Source of the DNA: Syntrophorhabdaceae bacterium PtaU1.Bin034
GTDB lineage: Bacteria; Desulfobacterota_G; Syntrophorhabdia; Syntrophorhabdales; WCHB1-27
Direction of reading: 5' to 3'
DNA: 52,046 nt
NCBI GenBank assembly: GCA_002067405.1
Contig: MVRP01000011.1
Location: 1-52,046 of the forward strand
Shown here: in pieces, positions 38,742-46,258 of the stretch
Numbering within the stretch: position 1 is the first letter of the stretch
How the letters are laid out: every line of letters begins with the position of its first letter
Translations under genes and position numbers: made by a program
The notes under the pieces: generated by a model
Seen by the model: only the letters and a program-made list of their open reading frames with translations
What the model was told of the DNA's origin: nothing
The model's database searches: none

Positions 38742-39736
38742 TGGAGCATCAATACATTGAGGGAAGCACCTTTGCCCTCCGCACGGAATACCTCTACCGC
38801 GACAGGGTCATACGTTTCATCTACTCAAGAGTGCGGGAGGATGCGCCTTTTCTCTTCCGGCTCCTCACCTCCAAACGAGCGTCCTCCCTGATCGCATTCC
38901 TCAATTACGATTTTTTCCTCTCACGGCGGGTCTCAGGCATTGCCCCGTTTTTCAAGGCCTCGGCGATTGACCGGAACGAGTGGCTTGACCCCCCGGAGAT
39001 GCTCGATACGCCGAAAAAAATCTTTGAGCGAAAGATACGCTATTGGCATTGCCGGCCCATGCCTGATCAGAGAAACGCTGTTGTCTCGCCGGCGGATTCC
39101 CGCATGCTGGTCGGGTCGTTGGCGAACCGGTCGGCCCTGTTCCTTAAAGACAAATTCTTCGAACTGGAGGAACTGGTTGCCAGGAGCGAATGGGTCAAGG
39201 CATTCGAGAAGGCCGATTTCGCCGTTTTCCGTCTTACACCGGACAAGTATCACTACAATCACATGCCTGTTTCAGGCCGGGTCGTGGACTTTTACGAGAT
39301 ATCCGGCGCCTACCACTCCTGTAACCCCGGCGCTGTCGTCACGGTGGTGACCCCTTACTCCAAGAACGCGCGGGTGGTGACGATAATCGATACGGAGGTG
39401 ACCGGAGGAACCGGGGCCGGGCTTGTCGCCGTGATCGAGGTCGTGGCGTTGATGATCGGCAAGGTTCACCAGCGCTACAGCGAACATAGATATGAAGGGG
39501 CGAGGCCGGTCGAGGTGGGGATGTTCCTCGAAAAGGGCTGCCCAAAAAGCCTTTACGAGCCGGGAAGCAGCACGGATATCCTTCTCTTTCAACCGGGCAG
39601 GGTCAGATTCGACACCAGGATCGTGACCAACATGCATCGCCCTATGGCATCCAGCCGCTTTACCGAAGCCTTCGGAAAACCACTTCTCGAAACGGAGGTG
39701 AAAGTACGTTCCCTGATCGGGCTTGCCCAACCGTAA
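38738..39736 (+). CDS. Phosphatidylserine decarboxylase-family protein
   Basis: A 332-aa member of the pyruvoyl-dependent decarboxylase family. Visible motifs are VVSPADSRML, RLTPDKYHYNHMPVSGRVVD (the PSD core with catalytic His) and EKGCPKSLYEPGSSTDILLF. Self-cleavage to form the pyruvoyl group would occur in GSST (about 276-279), where bacterial enzymes usually have LGST and some eukaryotic ones GSST. The usual reaction turns phosphatidylserine into phosphatidylethanolamine at the membrane. Its tight coupling to the unknown 806-aa gene, and the absence of a phosphatidylserine synthase here, suggest a specialised paralogue. The substrate is not certain. Confidence 0.85.
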   Translation: MMEHQYIEGSTFALRTEYLYRDRVIRFIYSRVREDAPFLFRLLTSKRASSLIAFLNYDFFLSRRVSGIAPFFKASAIDRNEWLDPPEMLDTPKKIFERKIRYWHCRPMPDQRNAVVSPADSRMLVGSLANRSALFLKDKFFELEELVARSEWVKAFEKADFAVFRLTPDKYHYNHMPVSGRVVDFYEISGAYHSCNPGAVVTVVTPYSKNARVVTIIDTEVTGGTGAGLVAVIEVVALMIGKVHQRYSEHRYEGARPVEVGMFLEKGCPKSLYEPGSSTDILLFQPGRVRFDTRIVTNMHRPMASSRFTEAFGKPLLETEVKVRSLIGLAQP

Positions 39737-39793
39737 ATTCACCTACAATTAACACTGTTGGCCGTCAGCACTTAACACTCGCATGGTTATTCT
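39737..39793 (+). promoter_or_regulatory. Pho-box-type promoter of the Lgt-like gene
   Basis: ATTCACC (39737), ATTAACA (39748), a degenerate unit at 39759 and CTTAACA at 39771 (one base out of phase), then ten bases and TATTCT (39788-39793). The array begins immediately after the stop codon of the PSD-like gene. The ATG of the next gene is only 13 bases past the -10, so the leader is very short. Confidence 0.65.
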
Positions 39794-39805
39794 GTATCGG
39801 GCACG

Positions 39806-40876
39806 ATGCACAACGAGCTATTCATCCTCATCCTGGGCACCCTTATCTTTCTGCTACTCGGCTGGGGCTTTCGATCGCTTACCAGGGAAGAATGGCAGAT
39901 TGCCCTCGCGGCGCCCAAAGCCAGGGTGAAAGCGAATGTCTGGAGCGGTACAAACTACACCTACTACGGCGTTTTTCAGGCGATAGCATTCGTTATAAGC
40001 GCAGCCCTCCTCTGTGTAATGGTGAGTGCCCTCGATGTGCCGCTCTTCCCCATGGCCTCTCTGGTCCTCGTCGGCGCCCTCACTGTCTTGTGCCTTTCGG
40101 CCGCGACCATTGTGGCCCGCCTGGTTGAAAAAAGGAAGCACACGCTCACGGTGGGAGGCGCCTTCTTCGTGGGGCTTCTCGCCACACCATGGCTCATTGC
40201 GGCAATCAACAAGATTTCGGCTTCGGCATTTGTGACAAGGCCGCCAATTCCCGTCATGCCACTGCTTGCAGCGGGCGCCGTGGCTTATTCCATCGGCGAG
40301 GGGTTGGGACGGCTCTCCTGCATCAGTTTTGGTTGTTGCTACGGAAAACCGCTCTCCTCTCTCCACCCTGTCTTCCAAATGCTGTTTCACCGGCATCATT
40401 TCGTATTTCAGGGAAAGACGAAGAAGATTGCCTATGAGGCAGGACTCGACGGGACAGAGGTTGCTCCGATCCAGGCCATAACGTCGATCTTCCTCATACT
40501 CACCGGGCTTGCCGGTATTTACCTCTTCCTCAATTCCTCCTACTCTTCGGCTTTTCTGCTTGCCGTAATCTCAACCCAGACATGGCGATTCGCGTCCGAG
40601 ACGCTCAGGGCCGACTACCGGGGAATGGGCAGGATATCGGCATATCAGATCATGGCCGTGATCGCTATTCTCTATGCCTTTTGGCTGTGGGCAGTGGTTC
40701 CCGCGGACGCAGGCATCAGGAGCCATGTGATTGTCGGAATAAGGCGCTTGTGGGACCCTGCCAGTATTCTCATTCTTCAGGCGACCGGGGTCATTGTGTT
40801 CCTTTATACCGGCAGGAGCCGGGTTACGGGATCAAGCCTCAGCTTTCATGTCAGGGACGACATGGTGAAAAATTAA
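39806..40876 (+). CDS. Lgt-like membrane protein (prolipoprotein diacylglyceryl transferase family)
   Basis: A 356-aa inner-membrane protein with about seven to eight helices. Residues about 162-182 (GEGLGRLSCISFGCCYGKP) resemble the Lgt signature region around the catalytic arginine and GxxYGxP loop. A later YRGMGRISAYQI matches the family's C-terminal R-x-x-GRxSxxQ pattern. Classical Lgt moves diacylglycerol from phosphatidylglycerol to lipoprotein cysteines. This protein has an extra N-terminal segment and an FGCCYG variant loop, so it may be a paralogue with another lipid acceptor. It follows the PSD-like gene and has its own Pho-box-like promoter. The start is weakly supported by a ribosome binding site. 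Confidence 0.75.
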   Translation: MHNELFILILGTLIFLLLGWGFRSLTREEWQIALAAPKARVKANVWSGTNYTYYGVFQAIAFVISAALLCVMVSALDVPLFPMASLVLVGALTVLCLSAATIVARLVEKRKHTLTVGGAFFVGLLATPWLIAAINKISASAFVTRPPIPVMPLLAAGAVAYSIGEGLGRLSCISFGCCYGKPLSSLHPVFQMLFHRHHFVFQGKTKKIAYEAGLDGTEVAPIQAITSIFLILTGLAGIYLFLNSSYSSAFLLAVISTQTWRFASETLRADYRGMGRISAYQIMAVIAILYAFWLWAVVPADAGIRSHVIVGIRRLWDPASILILQATGVIVFLYTGRSRVTGSSLSFHVRDDMVKN

Positions 40877-40926
40877 CCTCATCTTCATATGCAGCATATT
40901 TCCTCTTAACACAGCAATATTATTCT
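40872..40926 (+). promoter_or_regulatory. Pho-box-type promoter of the small CxxC protein gene
   Basis: Units ATTAACC, CTTCATA, GCATATT and CTTAACA start at 40872, 40883, 40894 and 40905, and nine bases later is TATTCT (40921-40926). The first unit overlaps the stop codon of the Lgt-like gene. Confidence 0.7.
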
Positions 40927-40962
40927 ATAAGCGAGCTAAATAACAAAATACAAGGAGGTTTC

Positions 40963-41277
40963 ATGATCGACAGAAGAGAACCCCGTGAGATGACCATGCC
41001 GAAGACTAACGTATTACCCTTTCCTCTCCCTCAAAAACCTGTGGCGAAGAACGCTCAGAAGGCGCTGTGCATTCCCTGCGCCGTCAAGAACCACGAGTTC
41101 AAGGAAAGAGCCCCCATTTCCTCACGCACGCCCCTCGACACGGTCTGCAGTGCCAGGGCCTGGATAGATGGCAGAAGTTTTGAGCTCTTTCATTACCCTA
41201 CCGCAAAAGTAATATGCATCCGTTGCGGCGAGAAGGTGCATGCCGCGTACGCCCCCGAGGAAGAACGCATCGCCTAG
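40963..41277 (+). CDS. Small CxxC (zinc-ribbon-like) protein
   Basis: A 104-aa soluble protein starting MIDRREPREMTMPKTNVLPF. Two CxxC pairs, LCIPCAVKNHEF and ICIRCGEKVHAAY, are separated by about 57 residues and probably bind one zinc ion; CIRCGEKVH is zinc-ribbon-like. The ATG has a very strong site (AAGGAGG) six bases upstream. The family is not recognised. It is transcribed alone from a four-unit Pho-box-like promoter, so it should be strongly and specifically expressed under that control. Confidence 0.7.
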   Translation: MIDRREPREMTMPKTNVLPFPLPQKPVAKNAQKALCIPCAVKNHEFKERAPISSRTPLDTVCSARAWIDGRSFELFHYPTAKVICIRCGEKVHAAYAPEEERIA

Positions 41278-41370
41278 CCCCGAAAGCGGGAGCATTCCCT
41301 TCTTTCCGCACAGACCTCTTGTCGTACGAACCACCTTCAAGGCCCGGGACACGTTTTGTCGGAAACCGGG

Positions 41371-41400
41371 GCGCTTTTGCGTAGGTGCCGCATAAAGCGC
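41371..41400. repeat. Imperfect inverted repeat downstream of the CxxC gene
   Basis: GCGCTTTTGCG pairs with CGCATAAAGCGC (one bulged base) around a seven-base loop. No T-run follows on either strand, so it is a weak terminator at best. The rest of 41278-41434 holds no gene I can support. Confidence 0.35.
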
Positions 41401-41434
41401 ACCCGCCCCTTGACCTGCCCGAAAACATTTCCAT

Positions 41435-41489
41435 CTTCACAAATAATTAACACTGGTGTCATACGGCGTTAACACACCTTCTATAAGAT
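41435..41489 (+). promoter_or_regulatory. Pho-box-type promoter of the porin gene
   Basis: Units CTTCACA, ATTAACA, TGTCATA and GTTAACA start at 41435, 41446, 41457 and 41468. Nine bases later is TAAGAT (41484-41489). The TGTCATA unit equals the core of the E. coli Pho-box repeat and fixes the phase of the motif. The leader RNA is about 115 bases and contains a second strong AAAGGAGG (41515-41522) with no usable start codon after it. Confidence 0.75.
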
Positions 41490-41610
41490 GCTCTCACATT
41501 AAAGACTTTTAATGAAAGGAGGTGAAGGTTCATACCGTAGCAGAATCAGTCAATGCAAGTGAAATATTGGCAGTGGAACAATTGATCAGACAAAAAGGAG
41601 AAGAAAGAAC

Positions 41611-42903
41611 ATGAAGAAAGGTTTAATACTTGTAGTTGCTTTACTCCTGGCGTTACCCGCGGTCTCACACGCAGGGAGCGCTACGAGCAGATGGGACATG
41701 ACACTGGGCGGCTACGTGAAATTTGATGTGGTCTATGCGACCCAGGCGGTGGGTACGGACAACAGGACTGCAGTCAAACAGTCGAAGGGGAATACTGACG
41801 TAGCAGCCGATTCGACTTCCAGCCTGACCTGGGCAGACGGCGAGACAAGGCTTAACTGGGTAGTGAAGGGTCCGGAGGCATGGGGAGCAAAGACGTCGGC
41901 TTTTGTGGAAGGGGAATTCAGAGGGAGAAGCGGTTATTCGGAATACGGCCTCTTTGCCCTCCGGCACGCCTACATGCAGATGATATGGCCGAAAACCACA
42001 TTGCTTATCGGTCATACCTGGCAAGCGTGGGGCATGATGCCTTCCCAGACTATTCTGGCCGTCAACGAAGAGCACTTTAACAGAGGTTCTACCCGCGTAC
42101 CGCAGATCAGGCTGACTCAGGCCCTGACCAAGAATTTCACCGGCGTGTTTGCCGTTCAGGCTCCGTACAACACGCTTCAGACAGGGAATGTAGGTGTTGA
42201 CCCGGCCGCAAACAGCCTCTGGCCCAATGTCTCCCTCGATTTCTCTTACTCTTCCGACGCATGCGGCAAGATTGGTGCGTTTCCCTTAAAAATCGGTATA
42301 GGCGGCTTCTACGGGAAGGACAAGTATCTTGTGAATGAAGCCACCACGGGCGTTTCCTATAAAGATGAGACCGTCAACCGCTATGGCGCAGCCTTCTACT
42401 GGTATGTGCCGATTATCCCCGAAAAGAAGGGCAATAAAGCAGGCGCTCTCGGTCTTACCGGTCAGATCTTCGCCGGCAAAGGTATGGGCCTATACCTGCC
42501 CGCCTATAACCTGGGTGCATACAACAGGGCCCAAAATGATGCCACGGCTACATCGGGTTCCACTTCGTCCATTGCAGACGTTGATCTGGCTTACGCAACA
42601 ACGCAGGGCGGCTGGGTTCAGGGTACCTTCTACTTTACCCATCAGTTCTTCATGAACGCAGTTTACGGTGCACAGTACAATAATGTATCGAACAAGTATG
42701 TAGCGGCCCAAGCCACCTCCACCTCAGGGGTCAAGAGAATTCAGAACTTTATTGTCAACGTGATGTACGACGTGAATCCGGCCATCAGGTTCGGCCTCGA
42801 GTACGATTATGTGACGACGGCCTATGCGCACAACCAGACAACCACAGCTTCCAACAAAGGCAATTTCAGCAGCATCAGGTTCGGCGCATACTACTTCTTC
42901 TAA
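41611..42903 (+). CDS. Outer-membrane porin, probably phosphate-starvation induced
   Basis: A 430-aa beta-barrel protein. Signal peptide MKKGLILVVALLLALPAVSHA, then GGYVKFDVVYATQA as first strand, alternating aromatic strands throughout, and a C-terminal FF (IRFGAYYFF) for barrel assembly. The start GGYVKFD and the ETRLNWVVKGPEAWGAKTS segment resemble DcaP/trimeric porin-like proteins. The Pho-box-like promoter suggests a role like PhoE or OprP, moving phosphate or phosphorylated compounds across the outer membrane; selectivity cannot be judged from sequence. ATG 41611 follows AAAGGAG. Confidence 0.85.
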   Translation: MKKGLILVVALLLALPAVSHAGSATSRWDMTLGGYVKFDVVYATQAVGTDNRTAVKQSKGNTDVAADSTSSLTWADGETRLNWVVKGPEAWGAKTSAFVEGEFRGRSGYSEYGLFALRHAYMQMIWPKTTLLIGHTWQAWGMMPSQTILAVNEEHFNRGSTRVPQIRLTQALTKNFTGVFAVQAPYNTLQTGNVGVDPAANSLWPNVSLDFSYSSDACGKIGAFPLKIGIGGFYGKDKYLVNEATTGVSYKDETVNRYGAAFYWYVPIIPEKKGNKAGALGLTGQIFAGKGMGLYLPAYNLGAYNRAQNDATATSGSTSSIADVDLAYATTQGGWVQGTFYFTHQFFMNAVYGAQYNNVSNKYVAAQATSTSGVKRIQNFIVNVMYDVNPAIRFGLEYDYVTTAYAHNQTTTASNKGNFSSIRFGAYYFF

Positions 42904-42928
42904 AAGAAGCTTTACCGGAAGGACAGCA

Positions 42929-42957
42929 CATATGGGAGGCCTTGCGCCTCCCATATG
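42929..42957. terminator. Perfect 12-bp hairpin after the porin gene
   Basis: CATATGGGAGGC and GCCTCCCATATG pair perfectly around CTTGC, 26 bases after the porin stop codon. The flanking sequence is CATTTAAAC rather than a T-run, so it is either an imperfect intrinsic terminator or an RNA-stabilising 3' end. Confidence 0.6.
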
Positions 42958-43034
42958 CATTTAAACACCCTGTCTTTTTCTTGCCTCCGGCCGGGCGGGC
43001 CCTATCTCTTGCCTCAAGCCCAAACTATCGTTCT

Positions 43035-43089
43035 ATTAACGTGAAATTAACATTTACTTAAAACCATCTTAACCGACGAAAGCTACCCT
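43035..43089 (+). promoter_or_regulatory. Pho-box-type promoter of the phosphite-dehydrogenase-like gene
   Basis: Units ATTAACG, ATTAACA, CTTAAAA and CTTAACC start at 43035, 43046, 43057 and 43068. Nine bases later is TACCCT (43084-43089), TAnnnT. The ATG at 43099 is nine bases after the -10, so transcription would start at or next to the start codon. Confidence 0.75.
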
Positions 43090-43098
43090 ATTCGGGTC

Positions 43099-43563
43099 AT
43101 GAACGCACCCAGAATCGTGATCACCCACCCGGTGCCCATGGAAGTCATAGAGCTTTTGAGCGGCACCTGTCACGTCACCCTGGATAGATCCGGGGGCCCT
43201 TCGTGGCCGGATGAGATGCTTCAACAACTGGTCGCGGCCCGGGCGATCATGATGTGCAGGAAAGACCTGGCAATAAATGAGGCGTTCCTGTCGCGCTGCC
43301 CGCACTTACAGGTCATTGCTGCAACATTCGAAGACCCGGGCAACATAGACATAGAGGCCTGTACGAGAAAAGGTGTGTGGGTCACGACCGTTCCGGAGGA
43401 GACTTATGCCCTGCCCTTCGGGCGGAACCATGCTTTGCGGGCTGCCATGGAGGCGGCGGCCAATATCATCGAGGCGCTTTCCGGCGCATTGCCCAAGGGT
43501 GCGATCAACCGCCCCGTGCGCACACGCGGCAGGCGAGCGGCAGGCGTTTCACAGCGGCATTGA
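43099..43563 (+). CDS. PtxD/2-hydroxyacid dehydrogenase-like protein lacking its NAD-binding domain
   Basis: A 154-aa protein. Residues 1-100 (RIVITHPVPMEVIELLSGTC, LSRCPHLQVIAA, IDIEACTRKGVWVTTVPEE) follow the N-terminal catalytic-domain half of phosphite dehydrogenase PtxD. Residues about 113-138 (ALRAAMEAAANIIEALSGAL, INRPVRT) follow PtxD's C-terminal segment. The roughly 190-residue Rossmann domain that normally lies between them is absent, including GxGxxG and the catalytic Arg/Glu/His. The frame is intact through the joint. It cannot be a normal dehydrogenase. It may be a sensor or binding protein, or an in-frame deletion remnant. It has a strong Pho-box-like promoter and no clear ribosome binding site. 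Confidence 0.7.
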   Translation: MNAPRIVITHPVPMEVIELLSGTCHVTLDRSGGPSWPDEMLQQLVAARAIMMCRKDLAINEAFLSRCPHLQVIAATFEDPGNIDIEACTRKGVWVTTVPEETYALPFGRNHALRAAMEAAANIIEALSGALPKGAINRPVRTRGRRAAGVSQRH

Positions 43564-43574
43564 GCACAGGGGAA

Positions 43575-44030
43575 TCATGTCGGCGATTCGAGCCTGGACT
43601 CGAAGTCGCGCACGAACTCCTCCACTTTGGCCCTGACCTCATCGCGGACCTTTCTTGTCATCACTAATGTTTCCTCGCGAGAGCCCTGGAACGTAGCCGG
43701 ATCCTGAAAATTCCAGGAGATACGTCTCGCAGGGCCGGGGAAAAGCGGGCAGCGCTCGTGTGCCTCGTCGCAGACCGTAATCACGTAGCTGTACTCTTCT
43801 CCGCTCCGGTACAGGTCAAATACGCTTTTTGTTTTAGCCCCGGAAAGGTCGATACCGACCTCTGCCATCACTTCGACGACAAGGGGGTTGATCTCGGTCG
43901 GGTCCATTCCGGCGCTTTCCGCTTCAAAGTAGCGTTCTCCTATCCTGTTAAGGAACGCTTCGGCCATTTGGCTTCTCGCAGCATTATGGATGCAGACAAA
44001 AAGCACCCTTCTCTTGAAATCGCCGTTCAT
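43575..44030 (-). CDS. arsC: Thioredoxin-coupled arsenate reductase ArsC
   Basis: A 151-aa low-molecular-weight phosphatase fold. The P-loop VLFVCIHNAARSQMAEAF gives the nucleophilic cysteine, and VCDEAHERCPLFPG gives the two further cysteines used to relay oxidation to thioredoxin, as in Staphylococcus pI258 ArsC. It reduces arsenate to arsenite in the cytoplasm. ATG 44030 follows AAAGGAGG. It lies downstream of pstS on the same strand but beyond a terminator. Placing it by a phosphate-uptake gene makes sense, since arsenate enters through phosphate systems. No arsR or arsB is visible. Confidence 0.85.
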   Translation of the reverse strand: MNGDFKRRVLFVCIHNAARSQMAEAFLNRIGERYFEAESAGMDPTEINPLVVEVMAEVGIDLSGAKTKSVFDLYRSGEEYSYVITVCDEAHERCPLFPGPARRISWNFQDPATFQGSREETLVMTRKVRDEVRAKVEEFVRDFESRLESPT

Positions 44031-44130
44031 ACGGACCTCCTTTAAAACCTGTTGGTTTTGTCAAACAACTCCATTTCTTTGTCAGCGTTCATCTGCGTCA
44101 AAAATGCTCCTTTTCATGCTTGAAGTACAA

Positions 44131-44164
44131 CAAAAAACAAAGGAGGGGAGACGATCTCCCCTCC
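44131..44164 (-). terminator. Intrinsic terminator after pstS
   Basis: On the minus strand GGAGGGGAGA, TCG, TCTCCCCTCC form a perfect 10-bp hairpin (44142-44164) followed by TTTGTTTTTTG. It ends the phoB-pstS transcript 27 bases after the pstS stop codon. The following 100 bases to arsC hold only a weak possible promoter (TTGACG near 44103, reverse strand). Confidence 0.85.
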
Positions 44165-44190
44165 ACTTTTCGGTCATTTGCCGTGGCGTT

Positions 44191-45231
44191 CTACTTTATG
44201 GCTTTGCCGCCGTACGTAATGGAATTTATCAGTTTATCCGCCTTCTCCTGGGCGGCCTTCGAAAGCGGGGCATAGTGCATGGGCTCGGCGTATTTCTGTC
44301 CCTCGTTCGTCATCCAACGGAGAAGCTTTGTGAGTGATCTGGCCTTTTCTTCGGTCCTGTCTCCGTACTTCTGTTCTTTGTAGACCAGGATCCAGGTAAA
44401 ACCGCTTATCGGATAACCGTCTGCGGCACTCGTGTCGGTCAGGCTCACCCTCATGTCGTCAGGAAGCGCAATATTCGCGGCCATGCTCGTAGCCGCAAGG
44501 GTAGGCTTTATGAATTTCCCTTTTTTGTTCTGGACCGTACCGTAAGGCATCTTGTTCTGCAGAGCGTATATCAACTCAACATAGCCGATGCTGCCGGGTG
44601 TCTGTTTGACCAGTCCTGCAACACCGGGATTGCCCTTTGCTCCAAGACCTGCCGGCCAGTTGAGCGCCGTGCCTGCTCCCACTTTCTCCTTCCAGTCCTT
44701 GCTTACCTTGCTGAGATAATCGCTAAAGATGTTTGTCGTTCCACTGCCGTCCGAGCGATGCACCACCGTAATATCGAGGGCCGGCAACGGGATCCCCGGA
44801 TTCTGCGCAACGATCTGCTGATCGTTCCATCTCTTTATCTTGCCGAGGAAGATGTCCGCTATAAGGTTCGGTGTGAACTTGATCTCCTGGTTACCCGGCA
44901 GATTATAAGTAACGACAACGGCTCCCGCACAAATCGGGATGTGCAGCACAGGGGCGCCCGCGTGCTTTGTATCTTCCTCATTCATGATGGCGTCGCTGCC
45001 GCCGAAATCGACGGTCCTGTTGATGAGCTGGCGGATGCCTCCACCCGAGCCGATGGCCTGGTAGTTCACCTTCACGCCATATTCCTTTCCATAAACATCA
45101 AACATTTTAGAGTAGAGCGGATAGGGGAAGGTAGCTCCCGCTCCTATCACTTCCTGTTGAGCCGCGAATCCGCCGGTCGCGATCCCGAGAACGATGGACA
45201 GGACAAGTGCTAATTTTGTGATACCTTTCAT
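44191..45231 (-). CDS. pstS: Periplasmic phosphate-binding protein PstS
   Basis: A 346-aa substrate-binding protein for high-affinity phosphate uptake. Signal peptide ending GGFA-AQ; phosphate-contact motifs GAGATFPYPLY, IGSGGGIRQLI, DFGGSDAIM and HRSDGSGTTNIFSDYLS are all present. The length is normal. ATG 45231 has AAAGGAGG at five bases. It follows the PhoB-type gene by 136 bp with no Pho-box-like array of its own visible, so it is probably co-transcribed from the promoter at 46099. No pstC, pstA, pstB or phoU is in the window; the permease must be encoded elsewhere. Confidence 0.95.
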   Translation of the reverse strand: MKGITKLALVLSIVLGIATGGFAAQQEVIGAGATFPYPLYSKMFDVYGKEYGVKVNYQAIGSGGGIRQLINRTVDFGGSDAIMNEEDTKHAGAPVLHIPICAGAVVVTYNLPGNQEIKFTPNLIADIFLGKIKRWNDQQIVAQNPGIPLPALDITVVHRSDGSGTTNIFSDYLSKVSKDWKEKVGAGTALNWPAGLGAKGNPGVAGLVKQTPGSIGYVELIYALQNKMPYGTVQNKKGKFIKPTLAATSMAANIALPDDMRVSLTDTSAADGYPISGFTWILVYKEQKYGDRTEEKARSLTKLLRWMTNEGQKYAEPMHYAPLSKAAQEKADKLINSITYGGKAIK

Positions 45232-45367
45232 TTGTGCCTCCTTTGGTTTTTATTGATTCTTACCGTCTGCCGGTTGATGCATCCGTTCCTGTTTGTTTGT
45301 GTGATTTCGGCCGTCTCCTGAGTCACCTCCGGATCTACAGGATGACGCCTGTGAGAAGTGAGAGTTT

Positions 45368-46054
45368 TCACGCTTCGATCTTGTATCCGATCCCGCGCAT
45401 GTTCTTTATCAGTGACGCCGCTTTTCCCATTTTTTCCCGCAGATGTTTGATGTGGACGTCGATAGTCCTGTCGAGCACCATCTTATCGCTCCCCCACAGG
45501 TGGGTGAGTATCTTCTCTCTGGAGAAGACCCAGCCCATTTTAGAGGCCAGAAGTTGCAGGATGCGAAACTCGGTGGTCGTCAGATCAATCCTATTTCCCT
45601 CTACCGTGACCTCATATCTCTGAGGATCGATACTGACCATGCCCCCGATGTCGATCCGTTCGGCCTCGGCCTCCTGCTTGACCGTTCGTCGCAGCACTGC
45701 CTTCACTCGTGCGGTCAGCTCCCGCGGCGAGAACGGTTTGACCATATAGTCGTCAGCGCCGAGTTCGAGACCGAGGACCTTCTCGGTTTCAGAAGAACGA
45801 GCCGTAAGAATGATGATTGGAATTGAGGAATAATCGGGTTTCATTCGAAGATGCTTGCAGATCTCGAAGCCGTCTATGTCGGGCAGCATAAGGTCCAGCA
45901 CGACGAGCGAGGGAATATCGGCGTCGAGAGACCTGAGGAAACTCGAGCCGTTGAGGAAACCGCGCACGCTGAACCGCTCTTTCTTGAGGTGCAGGGAGAT
46001 GAGCTCATTGATGTCCAGTTCATCCTCAACTACTGCAATAAGCCTGTTCGTCAT
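45368..46054 (-). CDS. phoB: OmpR/PhoB-family response regulator
   Basis: A 228-aa regulator. Receiver (VVEDELDINELI; phosphoacceptor in LVVLDLMLPDIDG; IILTARS; KPFSPREL) and a winged-helix DNA-binding domain (LTTTEFRILQLLASKMGWVF, LDRTIDVHIKHLREKMG, IKNMRGIGYK). The real start is ATG 46054 (GAAGGAGG five bases upstream); a TTG further up is inside the ribosome binding site. Its position before pstS and behind a complete Pho-box-like promoter makes it the likely PhoB and its own activator. The PhoB name rests on context and overall similarity. No PhoR kinase gene is adjacent. Confidence 0.85.
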   Translation of the reverse strand: MTNRLIAVVEDELDINELISLHLKKERFSVRGFLNGSSFLRSLDADIPSLVVLDLMLPDIDGFEICKHLRMKPDYSSIPIIILTARSSETEKVLGLELGADDYMVKPFSPRELTARVKAVLRRTVKQEAEAERIDIGGMVSIDPQRYEVTVEGNRIDLTTTEFRILQLLASKMGWVFSREKILTHLWGSDKMVLDRTIDVHIKHLREKMGKAASLIKNMRGIGYKIEA

Positions 46055-46098
46055 GAGCGCCTCCTTCAAAAAAAACGTCGTCCAAAAGAAGTCTATTC

Positions 46099-46153
46099 AT
46101 CATAGCGAAGGTTTGTTAAGGACGTGTGAACATTGGATGAAAAGTTGGTTAAC
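46099..46153 (-). promoter_or_regulatory. Pho-box-type promoter of phoB-pstS
   Basis: Minus-strand units GTTAACC, TTTCATC, GTTCACA and CTTAACA at 11-bp spacing (plus starts 46147, 46136, 46125, 46114). Nine bases later is TATGAT (46099-46104), the best -10 in the set. Transcription would start about 40 bases before the phoB ATG, giving autoregulation. Confidence 0.8.
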
Positions 46154-46258
46154 AGCAGATAATGAAGGGAGTGTAAGTGTTTGCAGCGTCGGGAATCAGG
46201 TAATTCACAAATAAGGCCCGGAGACCGCGAGTCCTCCGGGAAGCTCACGCTCGCCGCA

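Noticed and set aside
43099..43563. A complete phosphite dehydrogenase
   Set aside because: The NAD-binding domain and catalytic residues are missing, so a dehydrogenase call is not justified despite the PtxD-like ends.
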